From a virus: a stretch of DNA of 25,746 bases. A model generated the notes under the pieces. It searched no databases and had not been told where the DNA came from. It worked only from the letters and a program-made list of their open reading frames with translations. Below are positions 1-6,726 of this stretch, piece after piece. The stretch is from the IMG/VR virus record IMGVR_UViG_3300010354_000570, positions 1 to 25,746 of that record; one strand, 5' to 3'. The stretch's first letter is position 1. The number at the start of each line of letters is the position of its first letter. Made by a program: the position numbers and the translations under genes.

Positions 1-77
1 AAGTAGCTTGACGTCCCCTTCGCGCGACCGCTCACCCAGTAAGCGACTTCCAGTACGCCTGAACCAAGGCTAAGCAT
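1..77 (-). CDS. Partial CDS, probable tail protein (N-terminus only)
   Basis: A minus-strand reading frame starts with ATG at 77 and runs off the left edge without a stop. It reads MLSLGSGVLEVAYWVSGRAK and a few more residues. An AAGGAG ribosome-binding site lies at 92-87, nine bases before the ATG, and the stop of the upstream tail-completion gene is at 96, so the two are probably co-transcribed. In HK97-like genomes the gene after the tail-completion protein is usually the major tail (tube) protein; that identity is inferred from position only, because 25 residues are too few to recognise a family. Confidence 0.6.
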   Translation of the reverse strand, partial: MLSLGSGVLEVAYWVSGRAKGTSSY

Positions 78-95
78 AGTAATTTGCTCCTTGCG

Positions 96-494
96 TTAAG
101 ACTTAATTAGGTTGTACCGAATAATTCTTCGGTATTCAAGTGCCTCATCGTCGTACCCATCCGCTTCATATACCTTGGAGCAGAGGTGCACTACGACGCC
201 GTTAGGACCCGAAAGCCGCTTTCGGTTGATCAGCGTGTCAACCCGGGCAGAGATCGCATTCAGTTCAGTAGTACTGGCCCCACTGGAGATGAGGACATCC
301 ACTGTTGGACGATCTACTGGCAGACCAACATCCGCTGAGCCGCTAAGCACAGCAATCCGAATCGCCGGCAAGACGCTCTTACCGACATGGGTAATGGGGT
401 ACACCTTCTTGTCCGTGTTTGAGCCGGAGAGTAGCCCCTGGAGCGTGGCATCCCCACTCAACGCGGTAAAGAACGATTCGTACACACCAACCAT
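96..494 (-). CDS. Putative tail completion / tail terminator protein (DUF3168-like)
   Basis: A 132-residue protein if it starts at ATG 494 (MVGVYESFF...). A TTG at 536 would add 14 residues, but neither start has a clear ribosome-binding site. The pattern, an N-terminal helix, a central beta-rich part (KVYPITHVGKSVLPAIRIAV) and a C-terminal strand ending RRIIRYNLIKS, resembles small tail-completion proteins that close the tail tube at the head-proximal end. Position supports this: it follows the connector, head-closure and gp10-like genes on the same strand and precedes a truncated tail gene. About 1.9 kb carrying three opposite-strand genes separates it from the gp10-like gene. The family call is by length, context and general pattern, not by a diagnostic motif. 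Confidence 0.6.
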   Translation of the reverse strand: MVGVYESFFTALSGDATLQGLLSGSNTDKKVYPITHVGKSVLPAIRIAVLSGSADVGLPVDRPTVDVLISSGASTTELNAISARVDTLINRKRLSGPNGVVVHLCSKVYEADGYDDEALEYRRIIRYNLIKS

Positions 495-561
495 ACCCGT
501 ACTGTACGCGTATTTGCTAGGCAAGCCAATGGGCAAATGATCTACGCAGAACGCTGACTAG

Positions 562-590
562 TGGACATTTTGTTCTGTTACAGTAACAAT
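562..590 (+). promoter_or_regulatory. Promoter with palindromic operator candidate, leaderless start
   Basis: TGGACA (562-567) and AACAAT (585-590) are separated by 17 bases. The predicted start falls at 597-598, on the ATG of the next gene, so the message would be leaderless. A perfect 13-base inverted repeat, TGTTACAGTAACA (576-588), overlaps the -10 and could bind a repressor. Confidence 0.5.
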
Positions 591-597
591 ACGCGGC

Positions 598-897
598 ATG
601 GCAAAGGCACGAATCCCCATGAGCCCACAACCCTCCGAAGACGAGGGCGCCGATCTTTCCTATTGGAGGGGACATATGGACGCAAAGATGGACGACTTGA
701 CACGAAGAGTTAGTAGCATTGAAGACAAGGTTAATACTATCCATGAAGACGTTCAGAAGATCGTGGTAAGCCTTGAAAAGCGCGATGCCACCGACGGGCA
801 GGTCAAGGGGATTCTCCGATGGCTCGCCCCAGACTCCGCAGCCGCTATTGCCATTATCGTAGCAGTCATTGCTATTGCCTTGAGGTTTATTCCTTAA
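598..897 (+). CDS. Small coiled-coil protein with C-terminal membrane segment (holin/XhlA-like)
   Basis: A 99-residue protein. Residues 1-20 are a polar tail, about 22-65 form a charged amphipathic helix (YWRGHMDAKMDDL, VSSIEDKVNTIHEDV) likely to be a coiled coil, and about 80-97 form one hydrophobic segment (AAAIAIIVAVIAIALRF). This helix-plus-anchor layout is seen in XhlA-type holin accessory proteins and in other small phage membrane proteins. No lysin is adjacent, so a lysis role is only a possibility. Start choice is open: ATG 598 fits a leaderless transcript, while ATG 676 has a strong GGAGGGG six bases upstream and would give 73 residues. It opens a plus-strand island inserted in the minus-strand structural block. 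Confidence 0.6.
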   Translation: MAKARIPMSPQPSEDEGADLSYWRGHMDAKMDDLTRRVSSIEDKVNTIHEDVQKIVVSLEKRDATDGQVKGILRWLAPDSAAAIAIIVAVIAIALRFIP

Positions 898-905
898 TCC
901 ACTTT

Positions 906-924
906 TCCACAACATGATTGTGGA
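906..924. repeat. Inverted repeat, possible operator
   Basis: TCCACAA (906-912) and TTGTGGA (918-924) form a perfect 7-bp inverted repeat with a 5-base spacer, just after the stop of the small membrane protein and 20 bases before a TATACT -10. It has no T-tract, so an operator is more likely than a terminator. Confidence 0.4.
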
Positions 925-944
925 CATCCGCCTGTTTTGTGTTG

Positions 945-950
945 TATACT
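945..950 (+). promoter_or_regulatory. Candidate -10 box TATACT
   Basis: TATACT lies 62 bases before the GTG of the HTH gene. No -35 is visible at 16-18 bases. The same hexamer occurs in three other leaders in this window (4314, 8968, 19884), which supports a promoter. Confidence 0.4.
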
Positions 951-1011
951 ATTCTCCATTGGGGCAACGTAGCGCCTGTGGCTGTTGCCAGCCAGGGCAG
1001 AAGGGTACCCA

Positions 1012-1263
1012 GTGGGAAGTGAATATAACGCGCTTGAGGAGTTGCGGAAACTCCAATCTACAAAGCAACGCGGGGCAAAATGCACCGCAGGTGTACTAGA
1101 AAGGACGCTACCGGCAGAAGACCGAGTGGCGTTTGGTGAGGCGCTCAAAGACGAGCTGATTGACTCAAATACAATCAGCGTTTGGCTTGAGCGAAAGGGA
1201 TATTCCATCAAGCGGCACACCGTCGCTCGACACCGACGAAGGGAGTGCCAGTGCAATGGGTAA
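1012..1263 (+). CDS. Small putative helix-turn-helix DNA-binding protein
   Basis: An 83-residue protein from GTG 1012, which has AGAAGG eight bases upstream; an in-frame TTG at 985 lacks such a site. The C-terminal half (SNTISVWLERKGYSIKRHTV) followed by ARHRRRECQCNG looks like a helix-turn-helix with a basic tail and a CxC end. Small HTH proteins of this kind often sit next to metallophosphoesterase or terminase genes in actinophages and are sometimes annotated as small terminase subunits. No terminase large subunit is in the window, so I leave it as DNA-binding. It overlaps the next gene by 8 bases (ATGGGTAA), which suggests translational coupling. Confidence 0.6.
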   Translation: MGSEYNALEELRKLQSTKQRGAKCTAGVLERTLPAEDRVAFGEALKDELIDSNTISVWLERKGYSIKRHTVARHRRRECQCNG

Positions 1264-2464
1264 GCTTGATGAACTAAAGGCAATCCAGTCAGAGATTGCA
1301 GATACCAAGCGTCCAGCCCGAAAGCATCCAGAAGGCTGGGAGCCAGGTATTACATGGAATGGCAATGAAGGGACGGTCACGACGAGTGGCTTACCTCTTA
1401 ACGAAGCCGCTGATTGGTCTGCCGTTCTCAAGGTGTGGGGTCTTGACCCAGATCACTTTGAGGTTGTGGAGCCAATCCTTTTCAATGTCTGGGGCAACCC
1501 AGAAGGCGTTCCGAACCGCCAGTGGAAAGGAAAGGTCATCCGCAAGACCGTTGAACGCGGTGTTGACCTAAATGAACTAATTGACGAGATTAAAAAGCAT
1601 AAGCCTAGTAAGGTTGCAACATTTGAGGGCGATACCGCACTCGTGGTTGCTATCTCCGACCTACAGGTTGGCAAGGGCGAAGGCGGTGGATCTGAGGGCA
1701 TTGTCCGCAGGTTCCTTGCTGGCATTGACGAGGTTGAGCACCGATGGAAGGAGCTCACCAAGACTGGCAGAAAGCTTGACCGCCTTGTCGTCCTTGGCCT
1801 CGGAGATCTGATTGAGTCTTGTGATGGTCACTACGCAATGCAGACCTATCAGAACGATCTGGATCGGCGAGAGCAGGTCAAGGTTGTCCGCAGGCTTCTG
1901 GTCAAGGCGATTACCTCATGGGCTAAGTTTGCCCCTAAGGTCATCGTTGCTGCGGTACCGGGAAATCATGGTGAGAATCGCCGCGCCGGAAAGGCATACA
2001 CGACCTTTAGCGACAACGACGATGTTGCTGTCGTTGAACAGGTTGCCGAGATTTGCGCTGCAAACCCTGAGGTCTATGGGCATGTGTCGTTCTTCCTCCC
2101 GCAGGATGAACTGACACTTACCATTGATGTCCACGGAACGATCCTTGGACTTGCCCACGGGCATCAAGCCCGCAGGGGTGGAGCCGTGTCAGCAGCGAAG
2201 ATCAAGGCTTGGTGGAAGGATCAGGCCTATGGGATGCAGAGGGTGGCAGACGCCACGATTCTGGTCACGGGGCACTATCACCACCTCTCCGTCCTTACGG
2301 AAGGAATCCGAACGCACATTCAGGCTCCGTCTTTGGACGGTGGCTCGCAGTGGTTCACGGAAACGGCTGGCGTGCAGTCCGCACCTGGTCTGGTGACTTT
2401 TACGATTAGTAGTCGAGGCTGGGATGACCTTCGGGTGCTTCCCTGCCTTAGCGAGCCCGCTTAA
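1256..2464 (+). CDS. Calcineurin-like metallophosphoesterase
   Basis: A 402-residue protein from ATG 1256, with GAAGGGAG upstream; a longer TTG-initiated frame from 1160 would overlap the HTH gene heavily and is unlikely. The metallophosphoesterase motifs appear in order: ISDLQVGK (residues 133-140), GLGDLIES (181-188), VPGNHGE (234-240), AHGH (300-303) and GHYHH (339-343). The usual DxH of motif I is DLQ here, an apparent substitution at a metal ligand; D135 is kept. This class hydrolyses phosphodiesters with two metal ions, and phage members are often annotated as SbcD/Mre11-like nucleases, but the substrate here is unknown. The first 120 residues are not recognised. The gene ends convergent to the gp10-like gene with a 17-base overlap. 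Confidence 0.85.
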   Translation: MGKLDELKAIQSEIADTKRPARKHPEGWEPGITWNGNEGTVTTSGLPLNEAADWSAVLKVWGLDPDHFEVVEPILFNVWGNPEGVPNRQWKGKVIRKTVERGVDLNELIDEIKKHKPSKVATFEGDTALVVAISDLQVGKGEGGGSEGIVRRFLAGIDEVEHRWKELTKTGRKLDRLVVLGLGDLIESCDGHYAMQTYQNDLDRREQVKVVRRLLVKAITSWAKFAPKVIVAAVPGNHGENRRAGKAYTTFSDNDDVAVVEQVAEICAANPEVYGHVSFFLPQDELTLTIDVHGTILGLAHGHQARRGGAVSAAKIKAWWKDQAYGMQRVADATILVTGHYHHLSVLTEGIRTHIQAPSLDGGSQWFTETAGVQSAPGLVTFTISSRGWDDLRVLPCLSEPA

Positions 2465-3014
2465 CGCTATCTGAAATGTACTTGTGGAGGGCCTTGCCGT
2501 ATAGGTAGGCAAGGTCCTCCCCAAGCATTTTGAGCGCTCTACCGCGTTGGAACTGCTCAATTCCCTCGGCAAAGAATCCATACATCTCTTCTGGGTAGCG
2601 GAAGTACGGCTTACCGCTGTATTCGTCAATTGGATCTCCGCCATAAACAACGCGAATAGATCCATCCTTATGGACCTGCTCGCTATAAATGCTAAACGGA
2701 GCCCCAAAAGCTATAAGGGATTTCTGTAGGCGCCCAGTCTTGACGGGCGTTCCTAAACCAAATCCAGCAACACTTCGCTTGTTGTCTTTCGTTCTTGGGC
2801 GTGTTTTCCTGAAAATGGTAGCAAGGCTCGTTCCGTACTTTCGTCCGTAGACTGCAGACCGCATCATCTCCAGACCCTTGCCCTGCTGCTTTAGTAGTTC
2901 TCGTCTTGCGGTCTTGGTGTCTACCGCCTTGGCAAGGGCGCGCAATCCGCTCAAAGCCTCGTTGATACCACCCAGACCGCTGCGACTGCCCTTACCAATC
3001 GTTACCTGTGCCAT
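2448..3014 (-). CDS. HK97 gp10-like neck/tail-joining protein
   Basis: A 188-residue basic protein with an N-terminal helical region (NEALSGLRALAKAVDTKTAR), a central segment TPVKTGRLQKSLIAFG and a C-terminal YPEEMYGFFAEGIEQFQRGRA. The V-K-T-G-R-L-x-x-S pattern followed by a strand is typical of HK97-gp10-like proteins, which act at the head-tail junction. The start ATG overlaps the stop of the head-closure gene (TAATG at 3016-3012), as expected for a coupled head-completion operon. The frame ends inside the 3' end of the convergent metallophosphoesterase gene. Confidence 0.75.
   Translation of the reverse strand: MAQVTIGKGSRSGLGGINEALSGLRALAKAVDTKTARRELLKQQGKGLEMMRSAVYGRKYGTSLATIFRKTRPRTKDNKRSVAGFGLGTPVKTGRLQKSLIAFGAPFSIYSEQVHKDGSIRVVYGGDPIDEYSGKPYFRYPEEMYGFFAEGIEQFQRGRALKMLGEDLAYLYGKALHKYISDSVKRAR
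2486..2520. terminator. Hairpin at convergent gene ends, possible terminator
   Basis: GGAGGGCCTTGCC (2486-2498) pairs with GGCAAGGTCCTCC (2508-2520) over 13 bp with one G-T pair and a 9-base loop. It lies 22 bases past the stop of the plus-strand metallophosphoesterase, inside the last codons of the minus-strand gene. There is no T-tract, so termination is a guess. Confidence 0.35.
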
Positions 3015-3343
3015 TAGCGCTCTACCCGCTCAGCCCTCACGATCAGATGATGCTTTAGGCTTTCCTGCTCAATGCCGATGACGGTGTATGTATATCCATC
3101 GGCTGTAAGGGTATCGGTCTGCCCAGGGCGATCAGTTCCAGTTAAAAATGGAAGCCAGAACCGATATACCTGCTTCTCAAATGGGCCGGTTCCGCTCTGG
3201 TAATCAGATCCCTGCTGCTGCTGGTAGTGACCCTTCTTCGTCCATACCGTGCTTGTAGTTACTGTTGGGGTGCCATCTGCGGCGTGACCAGTCTGACCCT
3301 CTCGCGTCAGCGTGATGTTGGTTACAAAACCCGGTAGCGCCAT
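3014..3343 (-). CDS. Head closure / head-tail adaptor protein
   Basis: A 109-residue, beta-rich protein: MALPGFVTNITLTREGQTGH, a GTPTVTTSTVWTKKGHYQQQ segment, then DRPGQTDTLTADGYTYTVIG and a C-terminal KHHLIVRAERVER. Size and order, between the connector and the gp10-like protein, match the SPP1 gp16/HK97 gp7-type stopper that closes the head before tail joining. It overlaps both neighbours by one base through TAATG junctions, and both junctions share the sequence GCGCTAATGGC. The call is mostly from synteny and fold-like pattern. Confidence 0.7.
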   Translation of the reverse strand: MALPGFVTNITLTREGQTGHAADGTPTVTTSTVWTKKGHYQQQQGSDYQSGTGPFEKQVYRFWLPFLTGTDRPGQTDTLTADGYTYTVIGIEQESLKHHLIVRAERVER

Positions 3344-4254
3344 TAGCGCACCGAGATGAACCGGTACGGATCAAGGATCGTGCATGCGGCAGAAGGAATC
3401 TGCAGCACGCTTGCACCGCTAGCCGGCTTATCAGAATACATTTCCATCTCGCCAACGCGTAGGCGCGATAGCCCATTGAGACCCTGCTTGGCGAGGCTGT
3501 CGCGGGCAATCAGATCCACGGCAGTTAGCGCAACTGCATCCTTGACGTCGGTCGGGGCATATTGGTAACCGTGGGTATAGGTGATCTCAGCCACAGGCTC
3601 AATCAGCCCAAGGGCAACAATCGCTGGGAATAGCGAGTAGGTCACGTTTGCAAGGCTCGTGATCTCCACATACCCACGGTCAGGATTGACATAAATATCA
3701 TTGACTGTGAAAGCTGCATTCTGCTGGTTGCTGACGTATACCTTGAATGCGCTTACGGCAACAATTGGCTTCTCTCGAGGGTAAACACGGCGGGTCTTCT
3801 GCTGCCAAGAATGGCGCTCCGTCGTCTGGCGGTATTGGAATGAATATCCAACATAAGAATCAACGATGCGCGATGCAGTACCGATAAAGGCGTCTAGCGT
3901 TGAGTCTGGGAGATCCGCGCCAGTGGAGTCGGTGAGGTCGCCAAGTTGGTAGTCCCTAAATTCCTCGGCAGTCAAATACCCAAGGGTTTTGCCCCGCACC
4001 GTCGTCCATGATGTGGCTGCGCTGGTTGAGCTGTTGATGAGTCGGTATGTATGAAAATACCCCTCAGCCGCCCCATCGTCGTCGTACTGGTACTTGCTGA
4101 CCAGAGGGACAAGCGTGACTACTTGACCGAGGCTTGCCCATGTTCCGGTACGGGCGTCAGCATCGGCCTTTGTGCTTGCCCTGCCAATCTCAATCTTGTT
4201 ATAAGATGCGATCTGGGTGGCAATGTCTGGAACGGGAATTTGTACTCGGATCAT
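3343..4254 (-). CDS. Head-tail connector protein (gp6/gp15-like) with N-terminal extension
   Basis: A 303-residue protein. Residues about 110-290 carry the helical connector pattern: LTAEEFRDYQLG, TLDAFIGTASRIVDSYVGYS, then a beta hairpin region with YPREKPIVAVSAFKV and a final helix VKDAVALTAVDLIARD. Such proteins form the ring below the portal. The first 105 residues (beta-rich, with WASLGQVVTLVPLVSKYQYD and EGYFHTYRLINSS) look like a separate beta-sandwich, longer than the usual 100-200-residue adaptor. No ribosome-binding site precedes ATG 4254; a TAGACT/GACAAT promoter places the transcript start on the ATG. It is the first gene of a three-gene coupled operon. Confidence 0.75.
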   Translation of the reverse strand: MIRVQIPVPDIATQIASYNKIEIGRASTKADADARTGTWASLGQVVTLVPLVSKYQYDDDGAAEGYFHTYRLINSSTSAATSWTTVRGKTLGYLTAEEFRDYQLGDLTDSTGADLPDSTLDAFIGTASRIVDSYVGYSFQYRQTTERHSWQQKTRRVYPREKPIVAVSAFKVYVSNQQNAAFTVNDIYVNPDRGYVEITSLANVTYSLFPAIVALGLIEPVAEITYTHGYQYAPTDVKDAVALTAVDLIARDSLAKQGLNGLSRLRVGEMEMYSDKPASGASVLQIPSAACTILDPYRFISVR

Positions 4255-4260
4255 GCCTAG

Positions 4261-4289
4261 ATTGTCGCTAAAATCGCCCCATTAGTCTA
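4261..4289 (-). promoter_or_regulatory. Candidate leaderless promoter for the connector operon
   Basis: On the minus strand TAGACT (4289-4284) and GACAAT (4266-4261) are 17 bases apart, each matching 4 of 6 consensus positions. Seven bases beyond the -10 is the A of the connector ATG at 4254. Confidence 0.4.
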
Positions 4290-4313
4290 CCCACCCATGA
4301 TCTACGGGTGTGC

Positions 4314-4319
4314 TATACT
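4314..4319 (+). promoter_or_regulatory. Extended -10 promoter TGC-TATACT
   Basis: TATACT at 4314-4319 is preceded by TGC, giving an extended -10. The predicted start near 4326 leaves a very short leader holding AAGGGAGG before ATG 4339. It diverges from the connector promoter. Confidence 0.5.
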
Positions 4320-4338
4320 TTGCCGCAAGGGAGGTCCT

Positions 4339-5229
4339 ATGGGTAAGAAGGCACGAGAGAACCGAGCACGGCAGATCGCCGAAGAGCAGGGCGTACAGAA
4401 TCAAGACTTGCCAAAAGTATGGGTTTCTACACCATCACTAGATGGCAGTATGTCATGGGGATACACCAAGAGTGTTCTTGACATTCAGCGAGCGTGCTCT
4501 AAGTTTGGCTTAAAGTTTGGCTGGCGAGTGGTCTGGGGAAATTCTATCCTTCCCCTTGCCAGAAATCGCATTGTTCAGCAATTCATGGCAACTGGTTATG
4601 ACTTCCTTGTCATGCTTGATGGCGATATTGAGGTTGATGCCAAAGATATCCTTGCTGCCGTACTTAGCGGCAAGCAGTTTGTGGCAATCCCATGCTCTAA
4701 GCGTGCAATGAATTATGACCGCCTGCAGCAGTTTACTCTTGCCGCTGGTCCGGATGCCCCGTCACATTTCCTCTCCTCGTATTTCTGCCCACCAAACTTC
4801 ATCGTTGGCGAGGACTCCACCGAGAACCTTGACCAGATTGCTAGGGATCTCAATCTTGTGCGGGCGCAGAAAGTCGGTACGGGATGCATCGTCCTGCACC
4901 GATCTGTCTTTGAGAAGTTCCAGGAGGCGTTCCCAGGCAGGGCATACCTAGAGCCAGACATGGAAGCCAAAGATCCCAAGAAGGCAGCTCCGATTCAAAC
5001 TTTTGAATACTTCCGATATGCCCTAGATGAAGAGGGTTTCTTCATTGGTGAGGACTACATGTTCTGCAACGACTGGCGCGCTGCTGGCGGTGAGATTTGG
5101 CTCAAGGTTGACGCTATTACGCGGCACTATGGCGTAACTAACTTCACATGGGATGCAGCTGCACTGCAGCCAGTAAGCGTCAAATACCCTGACGGCGACG
5201 AGAGCGAAGGCGGCGACAACCAAGGTTAA
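4339..5229 (+). CDS. Glycosyltransferase-like protein (GT-A fold)
   Basis: A 296-residue protein from ATG 4339, chosen because AAGGGAGG lies directly upstream; the frame is open 14 codons further. After a basic helical start, residues 26-100 have the GT-A layout: KVWVSTPSLDGSMSWGY, then LPLARNRIVQQFMA and DFLVMLDGDIEVD, where D94-x-D96 is the probable metal- and nucleotide-sugar-binding DxD. Later VGTGCIVLHRSVFE and EGFFIGEDYMFCNDWRAAGG resemble the acceptor-side and ED motifs of family 2-like enzymes. It would transfer a sugar, but donor and acceptor are unknown; modification of phage structural proteins or the host surface is possible. It has its own promoter and sits as a single plus-strand gene inside the minus-strand head operon, like a moron. 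Confidence 0.7.
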   Translation: MGKKARENRARQIAEEQGVQNQDLPKVWVSTPSLDGSMSWGYTKSVLDIQRACSKFGLKFGWRVVWGNSILPLARNRIVQQFMATGYDFLVMLDGDIEVDAKDILAAVLSGKQFVAIPCSKRAMNYDRLQQFTLAAGPDAPSHFLSSYFCPPNFIVGEDSTENLDQIARDLNLVRAQKVGTGCIVLHRSVFEKFQEAFPGRAYLEPDMEAKDPKKAAPIQTFEYFRYALDEEGFFIGEDYMFCNDWRAAGGEIWLKVDAITRHYGVTNFTWDAAALQPVSVKYPDGDESEGGDNQG

Positions 5230-5413
5230 ACGCCTCATTGAGGTTTTTGCGATGGACCATTGCAAGCCCATCTTTGAAGTGGTAACTACTGCCATCTGAA
5301 AAGATGACATTCCCCTCAAACGGACCAGCAACTTGGACCTTTTCAAACGGGTCATAGTTTGCTGCCGCCTGCCTAGCAATCTTCTTGGCTAGTTCGTATC
5401 CTTTGTCGTCCAT
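5180..5413 (-). CDS. Small hypothetical protein between capsid and connector
   Basis: A 77-residue protein: MDDKGYELAKKIARQAAANY, then DPFEKVQVAGPFEGNVIFSDGSSYHFKDGLAM and a strongly basic end (CRRLRSRRRQGI). I do not recognise it. Residues 25-50 look like a small beta-sheet. Its last 50 bases overlap the end of the opposite-strand glycosyltransferase, so the arginine-rich tail may simply reflect the overlap. There is no good ribosome-binding site; TACCAT at 5425-5420 could be a -10 for a leaderless start. The capsid terminator lies just upstream. Confidence 0.5.
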   Translation of the reverse strand: MDDKGYELAKKIARQAAANYDPFEKVQVAGPFEGNVIFSDGSSYHFKDGLAMVHRKNLNEAFNLGCRRLRSRRRQGI

Positions 5414-5430
5414 ATTCCGATGGTAACAGA

Positions 5431-5458
5431 AAGGGGCCGGGCTTTCGCCCGACCCCTT
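5431..5458 (-). terminator. Rho-independent-type terminator after the capsid gene
   Basis: Read on the minus strand, AAGGGGTCGGGC, loop GAAA, then GCCCGGCCCCTT form a 12-bp stem with one G-U pair, followed by TCTG. It lies 24 bases after the capsid stop codon and would reduce transcription into the distal head genes. Confidence 0.8.
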
Positions 5459-5482
5459 CCCAGATCAATCGTCAGTTGACGA

Positions 5483-6721
5483 TTAGACCGTTACGCGAAC
5501 CTTCGCGTTGAACTGCGGAGCCTTGTTCGCGAGACCCGTCATCACATACATGATGTAGAGGCGCGAAAGGGCACCGTTGACCCCGACTGGGATCTCGAGG
5601 GTCGTGATGCTGTCCGCTCCAAGGAACGGCATGCTCCACGAATCCTCGTCCACGATGTACATATCGCGGTAGTTTGCGGTCGTTGGCGAGGTGACCGTGT
5701 ACGAACCAATGGAGTCGCCCGCAACCGCAAGGATTGGGAGCGCGCCAGCAGCCGTCACAACCGAGCCGAACGTCGCGCCTGCAGCCTGATCGGCCTGCGC
5801 AGGAGCGTTGTAGCGGACAAGGTTCGTCAGCTCGTTAACAAGACCAGCGTAGTCCGTCGGCGAGCAAAGGATCGCCGATGGGTTACCACCGTTGTCAAGC
5901 ACCGAGGCAACAGCGCTGTTGATCGTGGCGAGGTAGGCAGCAGTGCCCTTCGTCGCGATCACGCCCTGACCAGCGGCTGTCCCGAGAAGCTTGCGGAGAC
6001 CGTCAAACCCGTTCGCGTCATACGCGCCGAGCTCGGTGGTCGCGCCGGCACCCGAGGTAACCGTGGCGTTGCCCTGGAACAGGGTCTTCTGAAGCTTGTG
6101 GGCGATGGCGTCCACGCCACCGGCAAGCTCAGCCGAAAGGCCGTTGTAAGGCGAGCCGCCGCCCGAAAGGGCGAACTGCTGCTTCAACGTGATACCACGG
6201 CGGGTCGCCAGAACGGCGATGTTCGTGGTCTGTCGGCTATAGGTGTTGTTATCGTCCGTGACCGTGCCGGTCTCGGTCTGGAACACCGCGTCGCCGTAGG
6301 CGGTCTGCTGGTTGAACGCGTGCACGAGGCCGTTTGCAGGCTCCTTGCGGATGCGCTCCCAGAATGGGAACCGCTTTACGAACAGCGAGTAAAGGATTGG
6401 CTCAAGGTCCTGGCGGATAAGAGCCGCACCATTGCTGCTGTCAAGCAACTTGGTGATCTGTGGGTTGGCCGCTGCAAGGCGGTTAAGGACATCAGCCGAA
6501 GCCTGCTTCCCCGTCTCACGACCAGCCTGAATGTCAAGAGCCTCGCTGAGCTCAGCCTTGTTCATCTTTGAGAACTTCTTGCGAAGTTCGCGCTGAACAG
6601 CATAAGCCTCAGCGACGTCGAGATCGTCAGATCCGCCCGTGCGGCCGACGATTGCGGTGTCGTTCAGGGACTCAAGGCCCTTCTGAACGTCCTGCAGCTT
6701 CTCGCGAAGTGCGTCGCTCAT
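5483..6721 (-). CDS. Major capsid protein, HK97 fold
   Basis: A 412-residue protein. Residues 1-85 are helical and charged (LREKLQDVQKGLESLN, AVQRELRKKFSKMNKAELSE), like an HK97 delta/scaffold domain removed by the protease. The rest follows the HK97 capsid pattern: a conserved arm and E-loop start (SLFVKRFPFWERIRKEPANG, QTAYGDAVFQTETG), a long helix region (GGVDAIAHKLQKTLFQGN) and the A-domain SPTDYAGLVNELTNLVRYN, then EIPVGVNGALSRLYIMYVMTG near the end. AAGGAG lies nine bases before ATG 6721. It is directly downstream (5 bases) of the prohead protease gene and ends in a strong terminator, the usual arrangement for high capsid output. Confidence 0.9.
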   Translation of the reverse strand: MSDALREKLQDVQKGLESLNDTAIVGRTGGSDDLDVAEAYAVQRELRKKFSKMNKAELSEALDIQAGRETGKQASADVLNRLAAANPQITKLLDSSNGAALIRQDLEPILYSLFVKRFPFWERIRKEPANGLVHAFNQQTAYGDAVFQTETGTVTDDNNTYSRQTTNIAVLATRRGITLKQQFALSGGGSPYNGLSAELAGGVDAIAHKLQKTLFQGNATVTSGAGATTELGAYDANGFDGLRKLLGTAAGQGVIATKGTAAYLATINSAVASVLDNGGNPSAILCSPTDYAGLVNELTNLVRYNAPAQADQAAGATFGSVVTAAGALPILAVAGDSIGSYTVTSPTTANYRDMYIVDEDSWSMPFLGADSITTLEIPVGVNGALSRLYIMYVMTGLANKAPQFNAKVRVTV

Positions 6722-6726
6722 TTTAA

